NCBI RefSeq assembly: GCF_003858645.1
Contig: NZ_RQJP01000001.1
Coordinates: forward strand, 744,001 to 808,000
Length of the DNA: 64,000 nucleotides
Reading direction: 5' to 3'
Source of the DNA: Larkinella knui
GTDB lineage: Bacteria; Bacteroidota; Bacteroidia; Cytophagales; Spirosomataceae
In this document: piece after piece, positions 8,694 to 17,152 of the stretch
How the letters are laid out: the number at the start of each line of letters is the position of its first letter
Position numbering within the stretch: position 1 is the stretch's first letter
The notes under the pieces: generated by a model
The model's input: the letters and a program-made list of their open reading frames with translations, nothing else
The model's database searches: none
Told to the model about the DNA's origin: nothing
Position numbers and translations under genes: made by a program

Positions 8694-11600
8694 TTAAAAG
8701 GTGACCTGAAGACCGCCCAGGAATGACTTGGCTTGTGGATACACCAGATTGTCGATACCAATGGCGGTATTTTGACCCGCATACGTGTTCACTTCCGGAT
8801 CAAAACCGCTGTATTTGGTGATGGTGAACAGGTTATTGGTGCTCACATACACCCGGATTTGCTGGATTCCCTTGATGCGCGGCACCGTGTAGCCCAACGT
8901 TAAATTTTTACAGCGCAGGTATGAGCCATCTTCCACGACCTGACTGGTTACCGGTAAACGACCCGCCTGCGCACCACTCACGTAGTCGTTGCTGGGGTTG
9001 GTGGGCGACCAGCGGTTGGCAAGTCCGGCCAACTGGTTGCGTTGACCCAGCGGCATCTCGAACGAAAGCCGGGCCGCGTTGTAAATGTCATTGCCCTGCG
9101 AACCCGAAAGGAACATGTTTAGATCAAAACCTTTGTACGACAGGTTCGTCGAAAAACCGTAGATGAACTTCGGGTTCGGATTGCCGGTAATCACCTGGTC
9201 GGCCGCCGAAATAGTGCCGTCGCCGTTGATATCCTTCACTTTCAGACCACCCAAACGGCCGTCGTAACCCGGCAAAATGGTCTCGCCGGTCTGGTTGATG
9301 CCGTCGTAAACGTAGGTTTTGAACATGCCGAGCGGTTGCCCTACTTTCAAAACGGTATAGGCCGTGATAAACCGTTCCTGGGTTGTTCCACCGTCGAGAT
9401 CCAGCACCTTGTTGCGGTTCATCGTCAGGTTACCGGAAACGTTCCATTTCAGCGGACCGTCCAGAATCCGGGCGTTCACGGCGAACTCCAGCCCTTTGTT
9501 TTCCAGCTTCGCGTAGTTCCCGGTGATGGTGCCGTAGCCCGAACTGAGCGGCAGTGCTTTTACATACAGCAAATCGTTGGTCGTTTTCTGGTAGGCGTCG
9601 ACAATGAAACTGATCCGGTTGTTGAGCAGACTGATGTCAAGACCAATGTCGGCTTGTGAGGATTTTTCCCAGCGTAAATCGGGGTTGGCGATCCCCGACG
9701 GGTTGATACCCGTTACGAAACCGTGGTTGAAGTTGTAGTCACTGCCGGAGGCTGAAACCGTCGCCAGGGATTGGTAGGGGACAAGTCCCGCGGCATTTCC
9801 GGTAATTCCGTAACTACCCCGAAGTTTGAGGTCCGAAAGCCAGGTCAGGTTTTTGGCAAACGGCTCTTCGATGATCCGCCAGGCGGCCGAAACCGCCGGG
9901 AACAAACCGTATTTGTGGTTGGCTCCAAACTTGCTCGATCCATCGACGCGCGCCGTCAAATCCAGAAAATACTTGTCTTTGTACCCATAATTGACCCTGG
10001 CCAGGTAGGAATCCAGGCGCTGGCGATCCCGCGTACTGGTCACCGTGCGGTTTAATGCCAGTTGCAGGGCTTCATTCTGGGTGGCATCATTCGGAAAACC
10101 GTTGGCGTTGATCTGGTTCTGATTGTATTGTTCCGATTGCGACGCAACCACTGCCGTGGCTTTGAAGGTGTGATTGGTCGCGAAGCTCGTGCTGTAGGTC
10201 AAAATGCTTTCGTGCAGCAAATTCAGGTTATTGCCGTTGACTTTGAACCCGGACCCCGAATTGTCATTCAAGTCCGATTTATTGACGATCGAACGGGGCG
10301 AATACCCATCGCGCAGGTTGCTCTGGATGTCCGCGTTGAACGAAGCCCGGTAATTCAGTCCTTTCAGAATGTTGAAATCGGCGTAGAAATTGACAAGGGT
10401 CCGCTTGATGGCGTTCCGGTTCAATACACTAGCGAAATTCAGTGGATTGGTTACTTCCCGGTATTGACCACCAGCCTGTTCACCAAACGGGAATACCGAA
10501 CCGTCGGCCCGGTAAGGCACCAGCGTTGGTGGGGCACCAATGGCCGCACCCAGAATGGAGCCGGTCACAACCCCCGCATCACCGATGGTTGGCGAACCCG
10601 TCGTGATGCCCGAGTTGATGGCGTAACTGCCTAGGATACTGGTTCCTACTTTAACCCGGTCACTGATTTTATGGTCAACGTTCAACCGGTAGGAGTAGCG
10701 TTTGAATGCCGAGTTGATGATAATACCGTCCTGATTGAAGTAGTTGGCCGACAAAGCTACCTGGGTTTTTTCCGTTCCGCCGTTGATCGACAACTGGTGA
10801 TTCTGGATGGCGGCCTGGCGGAAAATCAGGTTCTGCCAGTTCGTGCCTTCCCCCAGCGAAGCCGGATCGGGGTAGAAATTATTCTTGAAAACCTCATTTT
10901 CCAGCTGCGCAAACTGAGACGCGTTTAAAACCGGCAGGGTTTTGTTTACTTTCTGAATACCATAGTAACTGTCAAACGTGACGCGGGTAGCGCCGGTTTT
11001 GCCGCGTTTGGTGGTAATCAGCACGACGCCATTGGCCGCCCGTGACCCGTAAATGGCGGAAGCCGAGGCATCTTTCAGGATTTCGACCGACTCGATGTCG
11101 TTCGGATTGATGGTCGACAGCGGACTGACGTCGTTGATCCCACCCATGTTGGAAATCTGAATACCGTCGACGACATACAGTGGTTCGGAGTTTCCGTTGA
11201 TCGAGTTCGTTCCCCGAATCCGGACGCTGATGTTACCACCCGGCGCTCCGGTATTCTGGCTGACCTGAACCCCGGCCACCCGCGATTGCAGGCCCTGCGC
11301 CACGTTGGCAACCGGCGTCTGCACCAGATCGGCGGCTTTGACGGAGGCAATGGCCCCGGTGGTTTCGACTTTCCGCTGGGTTCCGTAACCAACCACAACC
11401 ACTTCACTCAGCGCCCGGTCGTCTAACGCGAGCGACACATCGATGGTCGTGCGATTGCCGACTTTCACTTCCTGCGAAACGTAGCCAATGTACGAGAAGG
11501 CCAGGGTAGCTGATTCGGCATTTCCATCCGGAATGGTCAGCGTATACTGACCATTGGCGTCGGTGGTCGTACCCTGCTGGGTACCTTTCAGAATGACGTT

Positions 11601-11747
11601 GACACCCGGCAGCGGATCGGTGCCGGAAGTGACCCGGCCACGAATACTGGCATTCCGGGCCGACTGGGCAAAAGATGAAAAGGAGAGGGGCAGCAAGAGG
11701 AGACAGAGGAGTCCGCTCGCCAGCCAATTACGTTTAAGAGGCAGCAT
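8694..11747 (-). CDS. SusC-family TonB-dependent outer-membrane transporter
   Basis: A 1017-residue protein with a signal peptide (to about residue 28, SFAQ), a CarboxypepD_reg-like N-terminal domain (SIRGRVTSGTDPLPGVNVILKG), the SusC signature ALSEVVVVGYGTQRK, and a plug domain (NISVRIRGTNSINGNSEPLYVVDG). A long beta-barrel follows and ends in an aromatic residue (LQVTF), as outer-membrane barrels do. It is the first gene of the minus-strand operon and pairs with the SusD gene downstream. It imports oligosaccharides or similar ligands using TonB energy. No N-terminal anti-sigma-binding extension is seen, so control is more likely through the divergent LacI regulator than through an ECF sigma/anti-sigma pair. 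Confidence 0.96.
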   Translation of the reverse strand: MLPLKRNWLASGLLCLLLLPLSFSSFAQSARNASIRGRVTSGTDPLPGVNVILKGTQQGTTTDANGQYTLTIPDGNAESATLAFSYIGYVSQEVKVGNRTTIDVSLALDDRALSEVVVVGYGTQRKVETTGAIASVKAADLVQTPVANVAQGLQSRVAGVQVSQNTGAPGGNISVRIRGTNSINGNSEPLYVVDGIQISNMGGINDVSPLSTINPNDIESVEILKDASASAIYGSRAANGVVLITTKRGKTGATRVTFDSYYGIQKVNKTLPVLNASQFAQLENEVFKNNFYPDPASLGEGTNWQNLIFRQAAIQNHQLSINGGTEKTQVALSANYFNQDGIIINSAFKRYSYRLNVDHKISDRVKVGTSILGSYAINSGITTGSPTIGDAGVVTGSILGAAIGAPPTLVPYRADGSVFPFGEQAGGQYREVTNPLNFASVLNRNAIKRTLVNFYADFNILKGLNYRASFNADIQSNLRDGYSPRSIVNKSDLNDNSGSGFKVNGNNLNLLHESILTYSTSFATNHTFKATAVVASQSEQYNQNQINANGFPNDATQNEALQLALNRTVTSTRDRQRLDSYLARVNYGYKDKYFLDLTARVDGSSKFGANHKYGLFPAVSAAWRIIEEPFAKNLTWLSDLKLRGSYGITGNAAGLVPYQSLATVSASGSDYNFNHGFVTGINPSGIANPDLRWEKSSQADIGLDISLLNNRISFIVDAYQKTTNDLLYVKALPLSSGYGTITGNYAKLENKGLEFAVNARILDGPLKWNVSGNLTMNRNKVLDLDGGTTQERFITAYTVLKVGQPLGMFKTYVYDGINQTGETILPGYDGRLGGLKVKDINGDGTISAADQVITGNPNPKFIYGFSTNLSYKGFDLNMFLSGSQGNDIYNAARLSFEMPLGQRNQLAGLANRWSPTNPSNDYVSGAQAGRLPVTSQVVEDGSYLRCKNLTLGYTVPRIKGIQQIRVYVSTNNLFTITKYSGFDPEVNTYAGQNTAIGIDNLVYPQAKSFLGGLQVTF

Positions 11748-12072
11748 ACGTAAATCTGGACATTGTCCTTATGGTTAAAGGTTGGTATTGAAAATTTACA
11801 ATTTTGAAAAGAGAGTTAACCAGTGCTGTTCTAAAACGCCGTTTGACCGTTCAATAAGTCTTATACCGTGTTAAAACCAACTAAATCTGGTTTTTTTGCT
11901 TTTCCTGATTGATATTACGACTGAATAATAATTTTGAAAAGAAAAAATAGAATTATATTTTTGGGAACATTCCCAAAATACTGGGAACATTCCCAAAAAC
12001 GGGAAGCAATTACCGGGAATCGCGTTAAAGGAAGTGCCTGAAAAGGCTGTATTTATTTGAATAATACCATTA
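11748..12072. promoter_or_regulatory. Divergent control region between susC and lacI-type gene
   Basis: This 325-base AT-rich gap contains no gene. It must hold the promoters of the minus-strand SusC operon and of the plus-strand LacI-family gene. Two strong inverted repeats lie at 11961-11976 and 11982-11995 (annotated separately), and two GGGAA half-sites follow at 12001-12005 and 12015-12019. I see no perfect TAnnTTTG element on either strand. Confidence 0.6.
11961..11995. promoter_or_regulatory. Tandem LacI-type operator candidates
   Basis: TTGGGAACATTCCCAA (11961-11976) and TGGGAACATTCCCA (11982-11995) are inverted repeats with a CA centre. Their centres are 20 bases apart, about two helical turns, so two dimers could bind on the same face of the DNA. 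Inverted repeats of this size are typical for LacI-family dimers, and the LacI-family gene starts about 78 bases downstream. The usual LacI-family centre is CG rather than CA, so the assignment to this regulator is an inference. Confidence 0.7.
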
Positions 12073-13092
12073 ATGAAAAATCACCAGATCACCATCATCG
12101 ACATTGCCAACACCTTGAACTTATCGAAGTCGACGGTCTCGCGCGCGCTGACGGGGCATCCGAACGTCAAATTGAAGACCCGCGAACGCGTGCTCGAACT
12201 GGCTGCGGAACTCGATTACCAGCGTAACCAACTGGCGATTTCGCTGCTGACCAACCGGACGCAAACCATCGGGATCATGGTGCCGGAGTTTCTGAGTTCC
12301 TTTTTTCCAAAGGTGATTATCGGTGCGCAGGATGTTCTGGCGCAGGCGGGTTACAACGTGGTAATCTGCCACTCGAACGAGTCGTACGAAACCGAGATCA
12401 GCAACACGAAGTTGCTGTTAGCTAGCCGCGTAGACGGTATTCTGGTTTCGCACACGAAGGAAACCCGTAATTTTGAACACTTCAAAATCTTTGAGCGGAA
12501 AGGGATCCCGGTGGTATTTTTTAATCGGATTGTCGATGAGATGAGCGTATCGAAAGTGGCCGTCGACGATTACGAAGGCGCTTATCAGGCCGTCGAGCAC
12601 CTGATCAAAACCGGCAAACGGCGGATTGCCCATCTGGCCGGGCCGGATTCACTGCAAAACAGCCGCTCCCGCCTGAACGGCTACCGGGATGCCCTGACGA
12701 ACCACCAGATCCCGATCGACCCATCCCTGATTATTTCCTACGATCTGACGCTCGACAAGGCCAATATTTACGTCAATCACCTGCTGAATCTGCCGCAGCC
12801 GCCCGACGCTCTGTTTGCGATCAACGATCCGACGGCCATCGAAGCGCTGAAAGTGATCAAAAGCCGGGGGTTGCGAATACCGGAAGAGATTGCCATTGTC
12901 GGTTTCAGCGACGACCCGATTTCGGCCCTTATCGAACCCGGACTGACAACGGTTTCTCAACCCGTCGATGAAATTGGCCGACAGGCTGCCCGCCTTTTGC
13001 TCAATCAACTGGCCGCCGAAGACGAGCGACCGGAGCCGGAATTGGTGGTGCTGCCCACCCGCCTGATTGTGCGGGGCTCCACAATGGCTTAA
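12073..13092 (+). CDS. LacI/GalR-family transcriptional regulator
   Basis: A 339-residue regulator. Residues about 5-55 are the LacI helix-turn-helix and hinge (ITIIDIANTLNLSKSTVSRAL), and the remainder is a periplasmic-binding-protein-like sensor domain (TIGIMVPEFLSSFFPKVIIGAQDVL, DALFAINDPTAIEALKVIKSRG, VGFSDDP). Such proteins bind a sugar or sugar derivative and change their DNA binding. It is transcribed away from the SusC/SusD operon, and the doubled inverted repeat between them is the probable binding site, so it likely controls that operon and itself. There is no sign that it belongs to the injection-system operon that follows 252 bases later. Confidence 0.93.
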   Translation: MKNHQITIIDIANTLNLSKSTVSRALTGHPNVKLKTRERVLELAAELDYQRNQLAISLLTNRTQTIGIMVPEFLSSFFPKVIIGAQDVLAQAGYNVVICHSNESYETEISNTKLLLASRVDGILVSHTKETRNFEHFKIFERKGIPVVFFNRIVDEMSVSKVAVDDYEGAYQAVEHLIKTGKRRIAHLAGPDSLQNSRSRLNGYRDALTNHQIPIDPSLIISYDLTLDKANIYVNHLLNLPQPPDALFAINDPTAIEALKVIKSRGLRIPEEIAIVGFSDDPISALIEPGLTTVSQPVDEIGRQAARLLLNQLAAEDERPEPELVVLPTRLIVRGSTMA

Positions 13093-13344
13093 TTGAAACT
13101 TACCAAAAGGAAATAATAGGGTTTATCCGGGTCAGATAGCGTAATTCTACGCTATGTAATTGAAAAACAGGTCTTCATATTTGTACGGGATCTTCACTCG
13201 ATTGGTATGCGTTAAAAAAAACGCCCTGCCAGGGCCCGGTTTTAGATCTTGCCACACAGCGGGGAAAGGATGTGCCTGGGAGATGGCTTATTGCAGGCAA
13301 CGTTGCTCTTATACGGTTTGTCAGGTACGTAACCATGCTTAAAT
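13093..13344. promoter_or_regulatory. Leader region of the contractile injection operon
   Basis: This 252-base gap precedes the fourteen-gene eCIS operon and should contain its promoter. TAGCGTA-ATTC-TACGCTA (13137-13154) is a perfect 7-bp inverted repeat, and GCCCTG-C-CAGGGC (13223-13235) is a perfect 6-bp repeat with a one-base centre. CATATTTG at 13176-13183 differs by one base from the Bacteroidota minus-7 consensus. No reading frame here looks real. The first repeat could be the end of the upstream lacI-type transcript or an operator; I cannot tell which. Confidence 0.5.
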
Positions 13345-13956
13345 ATGGCAATCAGCAGGTCGTTGTTCGTAAATGCGCTGGACCAGATTATTCGGGAAGC
13401 GAACCAATACATTACGGGCAGTGATACCGTCCCGGTCGACATGCTGAATGTGGCTCAATTGAACGACGGAGACCAGTTTCTGGTGGCCCCCACCTTCATT
13501 ACGCTTTCCATCGTAAACATTGAGGAAGACCGGATGAGCCGGGATCCGGATCATTTTGTCCGGCGCGACAACCGGACGATTTACCGCAATCCGAGCCAGC
13601 ATTTTAATCTGACCCTGTTGTTTGCCGCCTATAGCCAGGAAAACACCCGCAGCCGGTATGCCGATTCACTCCTGTATCTGGAGGGTGTTATTCGCTTTTT
13701 TCAGCAAAAAAGTGTTTTTACGCCAACCAATACGCCGGGGTTGCTGGCTGAAATTGAAAAAATATCCCTCGAACTGGTGAGTCTCACTAGTGAGCAGACG
13801 CACCAGTTATGGTCGTCGCTGGGTGGGCGGTATATGCCTTCGGTGGTCTATCGAATGCGCATGATTTCCGTTCAGGAAAATCGCGAAACCGATGGCGGAC
13901 CGGTCATTCTGGAAACTCAAGTGAACAGCGAGATCATTCGAAACGAACCTGTTTAA
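13345..13956 (+). CDS. eCIS cap/sheath terminator (DUF4255, Pvc16-like)
   Basis: A 203-residue protein whose first about 180 residues match the DUF4255/Pvc16 N-terminal domain (FVNALDQIIREAN, PTFITLSIVNIEEDR, LTLLFAAYSQENTRSRYADSLLYLEGVIRFFQQKSVF). In contractile injection systems this family forms the cap that ends the tube and sheath at the distal end of the particle. Here it is the first gene of the operon, whereas in the Photorhabdus PVC clusters pvc16 is last; an early position is common in Bacteroidota versions. The ATG at 13345 gives the domain its full N-terminus. The sheath gene follows after 22 bases. Confidence 0.88.
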   Translation: MAISRSLFVNALDQIIREANQYITGSDTVPVDMLNVAQLNDGDQFLVAPTFITLSIVNIEEDRMSRDPDHFVRRDNRTIYRNPSQHFNLTLLFAAYSQENTRSRYADSLLYLEGVIRFFQQKSVFTPTNTPGLLAEIEKISLELVSLTSEQTHQLWSSLGGRYMPSVVYRMRMISVQENRETDGGPVILETQVNSEIIRNEPV

Positions 13957-13978
13957 TAATTCCTAAATCCGTACCAAT

Positions 13979-16027
13979 ATGCAGTACAGAACTCCAGGAG
14001 TGTATGTTGAGGAAATTTCGCTTTTACCACCTTCCATTTCTGAGGTGGAGACGGCAATTCCGGCCTTTATCGGCTACACGCAAAAAGCCGATTTGCTTCA
14101 GCCCAACGACTTATCGAATGTGCCGCAGGAAGTCAATTCGCTGGCGGAGTATCAGTTGTATTTTGGATTTGGGCCGTCCATCCAGTACAGTACCATTGAA
14201 CTGGATGCCTCCAATGGCGTGTCGAAAAGCACCAGCAACCAGACGTATTATTTATATGACAGCATTCGGCTGTTTTTTAATAATGGTGGCGGGAAGTGTT
14301 TCATTATATCAGTAGGTCTCTATACGGCCGAAATTAGGAAAGATGACTTTATCGAAAAAGGCCTGGTTGCGCTACGCAGCAAAGATGAGCCTACCCTGAT
14401 TCTGTTTCCGGACGCGGTTTCGTTGCCGGCAGATGAGTTTCATGCCGTTCAGCAGGCGGCCTTGCGCGAATGCGGTGACCCGGCGGTTCGGGTGGATTTC
14501 AACCGTTTCGTGGTGATGGATTTACAGCAGGATGCTTCCGAACTGAGCTGGAAAACCGGTATCGATAGCTTCAGAAACCAGGTCGGCATCAACAACCTGA
14601 AATACGGCGCGGCCTATACGCCTTGGTTGAAAGCGACGCTGAGCAAAAACATAGGGTACCGCGATTTACTGGATACCAGCGCTCCTGTGTTTACGTCAAA
14701 ACTTCGGCGGGGTGGGGTAATGGTCAACATCATTGATCTGGCCAACAGTTACACCGATTCGGAACGGGGAACGATTCGTGATCGCCTTACGGCACTTGAC
14801 CAGGCCATTGCCGATTCTAATAAGCTCCGGGCTGATTTTACGGCAAACCTGATTAAAGCGGAAGAATTCAACCGGCTGAATGACAAATTCAACACGGCCT
14901 CCGACCTGGCCGAAAAGCTGGGCACTCTGGTGCTCGTCTTTGATTATCTGTACAGTTTGGCCGATTTGTTACAGACGTATACAACCAGTGCCGGACTGGG
15001 TTCCATCAATCTGAAGACGCAGGCAGAACAAAGCATTACGGCTGTCAAAAGTGTGTATGGTACGCTGATCAGCCACGATGTCGGTGCTGCCGATGTGGCT
15101 GGTTTTTCCGGAAGTGCCAAATTTCCGCGTTTTTCCAAAGCCGCCCATCAACCGAATGTCCACGCTAACTGGGAGGGTATTTTTGGAGACGGTGCCGGCA
15201 CGGGCACCCACATACCGGCCGCCAGTACGGCCATCTTCGATGCAGCTGCTGCCGGCAGCGACGAAGCGAAGAAAATAGCCCAGATGACGGCCGCATGGCC
15301 AACGCTCAGGGACACTTTCAATGTTGTGCTGCTTTCTCTTCAATCGCTGCGGCAGGCGGCTGAAAACTATGAATTAACCTTGCAAACGGTGCTGATCGAA
15401 GGGTTTCCGGCTCTGAAGTCCATTCTGAACACCTTGAAATCCTCGTCGTCGATTGTGCCGCCGAGCGGGGCTGTTGCCGGAATTTACGCCTATGTCGACG
15501 GCACCCGGGGCGTCTGGAAAGCCCCGGCAAACGTCAGCCTGAGCAGCGTCAGCGGAGTGACGATTGAACTTGACGACAAAAAACAGGAGAGTCTGAACGA
15601 CCATCCGACCGGTAAATCGATCAATGCCATCCGGACTTTTGTCGGCAAAGGCATTCTGGTCTGGGGCGCGCGCACCCTGGACGCCACCAGCAGCGAATGG
15701 CGCTATGTGCCCGTTCGGCGGTTTTACAACCTGGTGGAAGAATCGGCCCGGAAAGCGTGTGAGCATTTTGTGTTTGAACCCAACGACGCCAACACCTGGG
15801 TGAAAGTGCGGAGCATGATCGAAAATTACCTCACCACGCTCTGGCGACAGGGCGCACTGGCGGGGGCCAAAGCCGAACAGGCTTTTTATGTTCGTGTCGG
15901 ACTCAAAACGACCATGACCGACGTCGATATCAACGAAGGCCGGATGATTGTCACGATCGGAATGGCTCCGGTTCGGCCCGCTGAATTCATTATTTTGAAT
16001 TTTTCCCAACTCATGCAGCAGTCCTAA
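13979..16027 (+). CDS. eCIS contractile tail sheath protein (Pvc2-like)
   Basis: A 682-residue sheath protein. The N-terminus TPGVYVEEI is the sheath hallmark that links neighbouring subunits, and the C-terminal domain from about residue 494 is classical (PPSGAVAGIYAYVDGTRGVWKAPANV, WRYVPVRRFYNLVEES, LTTLWRQGAL). Between YTPWL at about 213 and PPSGAVAG at about 494 there is an insertion of roughly 265 residues, rich in helix and heptad-like repeats (DRLTALDQAIADSNKL), which is absent from minimal sheaths of about 350 residues. It should decorate the outside of the particle. This is the only sheath gene here, whereas PVC clusters have three. Contraction of the sheath drives the inner tube into the target. 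Confidence 0.93.
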   Translation: MQYRTPGVYVEEISLLPPSISEVETAIPAFIGYTQKADLLQPNDLSNVPQEVNSLAEYQLYFGFGPSIQYSTIELDASNGVSKSTSNQTYYLYDSIRLFFNNGGGKCFIISVGLYTAEIRKDDFIEKGLVALRSKDEPTLILFPDAVSLPADEFHAVQQAALRECGDPAVRVDFNRFVVMDLQQDASELSWKTGIDSFRNQVGINNLKYGAAYTPWLKATLSKNIGYRDLLDTSAPVFTSKLRRGGVMVNIIDLANSYTDSERGTIRDRLTALDQAIADSNKLRADFTANLIKAEEFNRLNDKFNTASDLAEKLGTLVLVFDYLYSLADLLQTYTTSAGLGSINLKTQAEQSITAVKSVYGTLISHDVGAADVAGFSGSAKFPRFSKAAHQPNVHANWEGIFGDGAGTGTHIPAASTAIFDAAAAGSDEAKKIAQMTAAWPTLRDTFNVVLLSLQSLRQAAENYELTLQTVLIEGFPALKSILNTLKSSSSIVPPSGAVAGIYAYVDGTRGVWKAPANVSLSSVSGVTIELDDKKQESLNDHPTGKSINAIRTFVGKGILVWGARTLDATSSEWRYVPVRRFYNLVEESARKACEHFVFEPNDANTWVKVRSMIENYLTTLWRQGALAGAKAEQAFYVRVGLKTTMTDVDINEGRMIVTIGMAPVRPAEFIILNFSQLMQQS

Positions 16028-16042
16028 ACGAATACGCGACTC

Positions 16043-16474
16043 ATGGCCGAATATCCAATACCAAAGTTTCACTTCCGGGTGGAGTGGGGCGGCACCAAAA
16101 TTGGCTTCACCGAAGTCAGCGGACTGGAAGTTAGCACCGAAGTGATCGAATACCGCGACGGATCGAGTCCCGAATATAGCAAGGTCAAAATGCCGGGGAT
16201 GCAGAAGTTCAGCAATATCACGCTGAAACGCGGCACCTTCAAGGGTGATAACGAATTCTTCAACTGGTGGAATACCGTTCAGCTCAACAAAATCGAGCGC
16301 CGGGATCTGACCATCTCCCTGCTGAACGAAAATCACGAACCGACGGTGGTCTGGAAAATCAAAAATGCCTGGCCCGTCAAGGTACAATCGACCGACCTCA
16401 AAGCCGACGGCAACGAGGTGGCGATTGAAACGCTGGAACTGGCGCACGAAGGGCTGACCATTCAGAACGAATAA
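16043..16474 (+). CDS. eCIS inner tube protein (Pvc1-like, T4 gp19 family)
   Basis: A 143-residue tube protein with the family pattern FHFRVEWGGTKIGFTEVSGLEVSTEVIEYRDG, a central MPGMQKFSNITLKRGTF and a C-terminal EVAIETLELAHEGL. Hexameric rings of this protein stack to form the rigid tube inside the sheath. It starts 15 bases after the sheath gene, which matches the usual sheath-tube order. Of the two tube paralogues, this shorter one is most like the main tube subunit; the assignment to Pvc1 rather than Pvc5 rests on order and length. Confidence 0.93.
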   Translation: MAEYPIPKFHFRVEWGGTKIGFTEVSGLEVSTEVIEYRDGSSPEYSKVKMPGMQKFSNITLKRGTFKGDNEFFNWWNTVQLNKIERRDLTISLLNENHEPTVVWKIKNAWPVKVQSTDLKADGNEVAIETLELAHEGLTIQNE

Positions 16475-16477
16475 GCG

Positions 16478-16972
16478 ATGGTCACGTATCCACCCGTCGG
16501 ATTTCATTTTTCGGTGGTCTTCGAACTCTTCCCGCAGTTGCCCAACGACTTCCGGTTTCAGGAAGTTTCGGGCCTGGAGGTGGAAATGGAAATGGAGACC
16601 GTTCGGGAGGGAGGGCAGAACCGCTCCGTCCACCAGTTGCCGGTTCGGTCGAAATATTCCGATTTGACTCTGAAACGCGGCTTGTTCACCGGCTCGGCCA
16701 TTACGGTCTGGTGCAAACGGGCTATCGAAGATTTTTCCTTTCAACCGACCAACGTGCTCATCTCCCTGCTCAATTCCGACCACCTGCCGCTGCAATCGTG
16801 GTATGTGGTCAATGCCATTCCGAAACGCTGGCAGGTGGGCGCATTCAATGCCGAACAGAACAGTGTCGTGATCGAATCGCTGACGTTGTCGTATACCCAC
16901 TTCAACTACCTCAGCGTCGATACGGCGGCATCGGCGGGTTTGGCAGGGACGGGTGCTGCGCTGGGTTTTTAA
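16478..16972 (+). CDS. eCIS tube initiator protein (Pvc5-like)
   Basis: A 164-residue paralogue of the preceding tube protein (FHFSVVFELFPQLPNDFRFQEVSGLEVEMEMETVREGG, YSDLTLKRGLFTG, NSVVIESLTLSYTHFNYL). It is longer and carries a Gly/Ala-rich tail after the conserved fold (AASAGLAGTGAALGF). In the PVC and AFP particles, Pvc5 forms the first ring that joins the tube to the spike adaptor. The gene is three bases after the tube gene and just before the DUF5908 and LysM adaptor genes, which fits that role. Confidence 0.88.
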   Translation: MVTYPPVGFHFSVVFELFPQLPNDFRFQEVSGLEVEMEMETVREGGQNRSVHQLPVRSKYSDLTLKRGLFTGSAITVWCKRAIEDFSFQPTNVLISLLNSDHLPLQSWYVVNAIPKRWQVGAFNAEQNSVVIESLTLSYTHFNYLSVDTAASAGLAGTGAALGF

Positions 16973-16990
16973 ATTAACGGATTCGAAGGT

Positions 16991-17152
16991 ATGCCGATTG
17001 AAATCAGGGAGTTGCACATCAAAGTGGTCGTGAATGGCGGAAAAAACCATCCCGAACCAAAACCGCTGGACGTGGCCCGGCTGAAGCAGGAAATAACCAC
17101 CGCCTGCGTGAATAAAGTGTTGCAGAAACTCAAAGAAAAAGCCGAACGCTGA
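16991..17152 (+). CDS. Small eCIS-associated protein (DUF5908)
   Basis: A 53-residue frame from ATG at 16991 to TGA at 17150-17152. The start MPIEIRELHIKVVV matches the DUF5908 family, short proteins that accompany Bacteroidota contractile injection systems. After a Gly/Pro linker the second half (ARLKQEITTACVNKVLQKLKEKAER) is a single amphipathic helix. Its stop overlaps the start of the next gene as TGATG, so it is translationally coupled within the operon. Its function is not established; position between tube and adaptor suggests a minor structural part or chaperone. Confidence 0.85.
   Translation: MPIEIRELHIKVVVNGGKNHPEPKPLDVARLKQEITTACVNKVLQKLKEKAER

Noticed and set aside
13160-13342. 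60-codon frame before the eCIS cap gene
   Set aside because: Composition is Cys/Arg-rich without family likeness and it covers the inverted repeats of the leader; it is more likely untranslated.
15374-17050. Minus-strand 558-codon frame opposite sheath and tube genes
   Set aside because: It runs antisense across three recognised eCIS genes and has no recognisable domain; it is a shadow frame.
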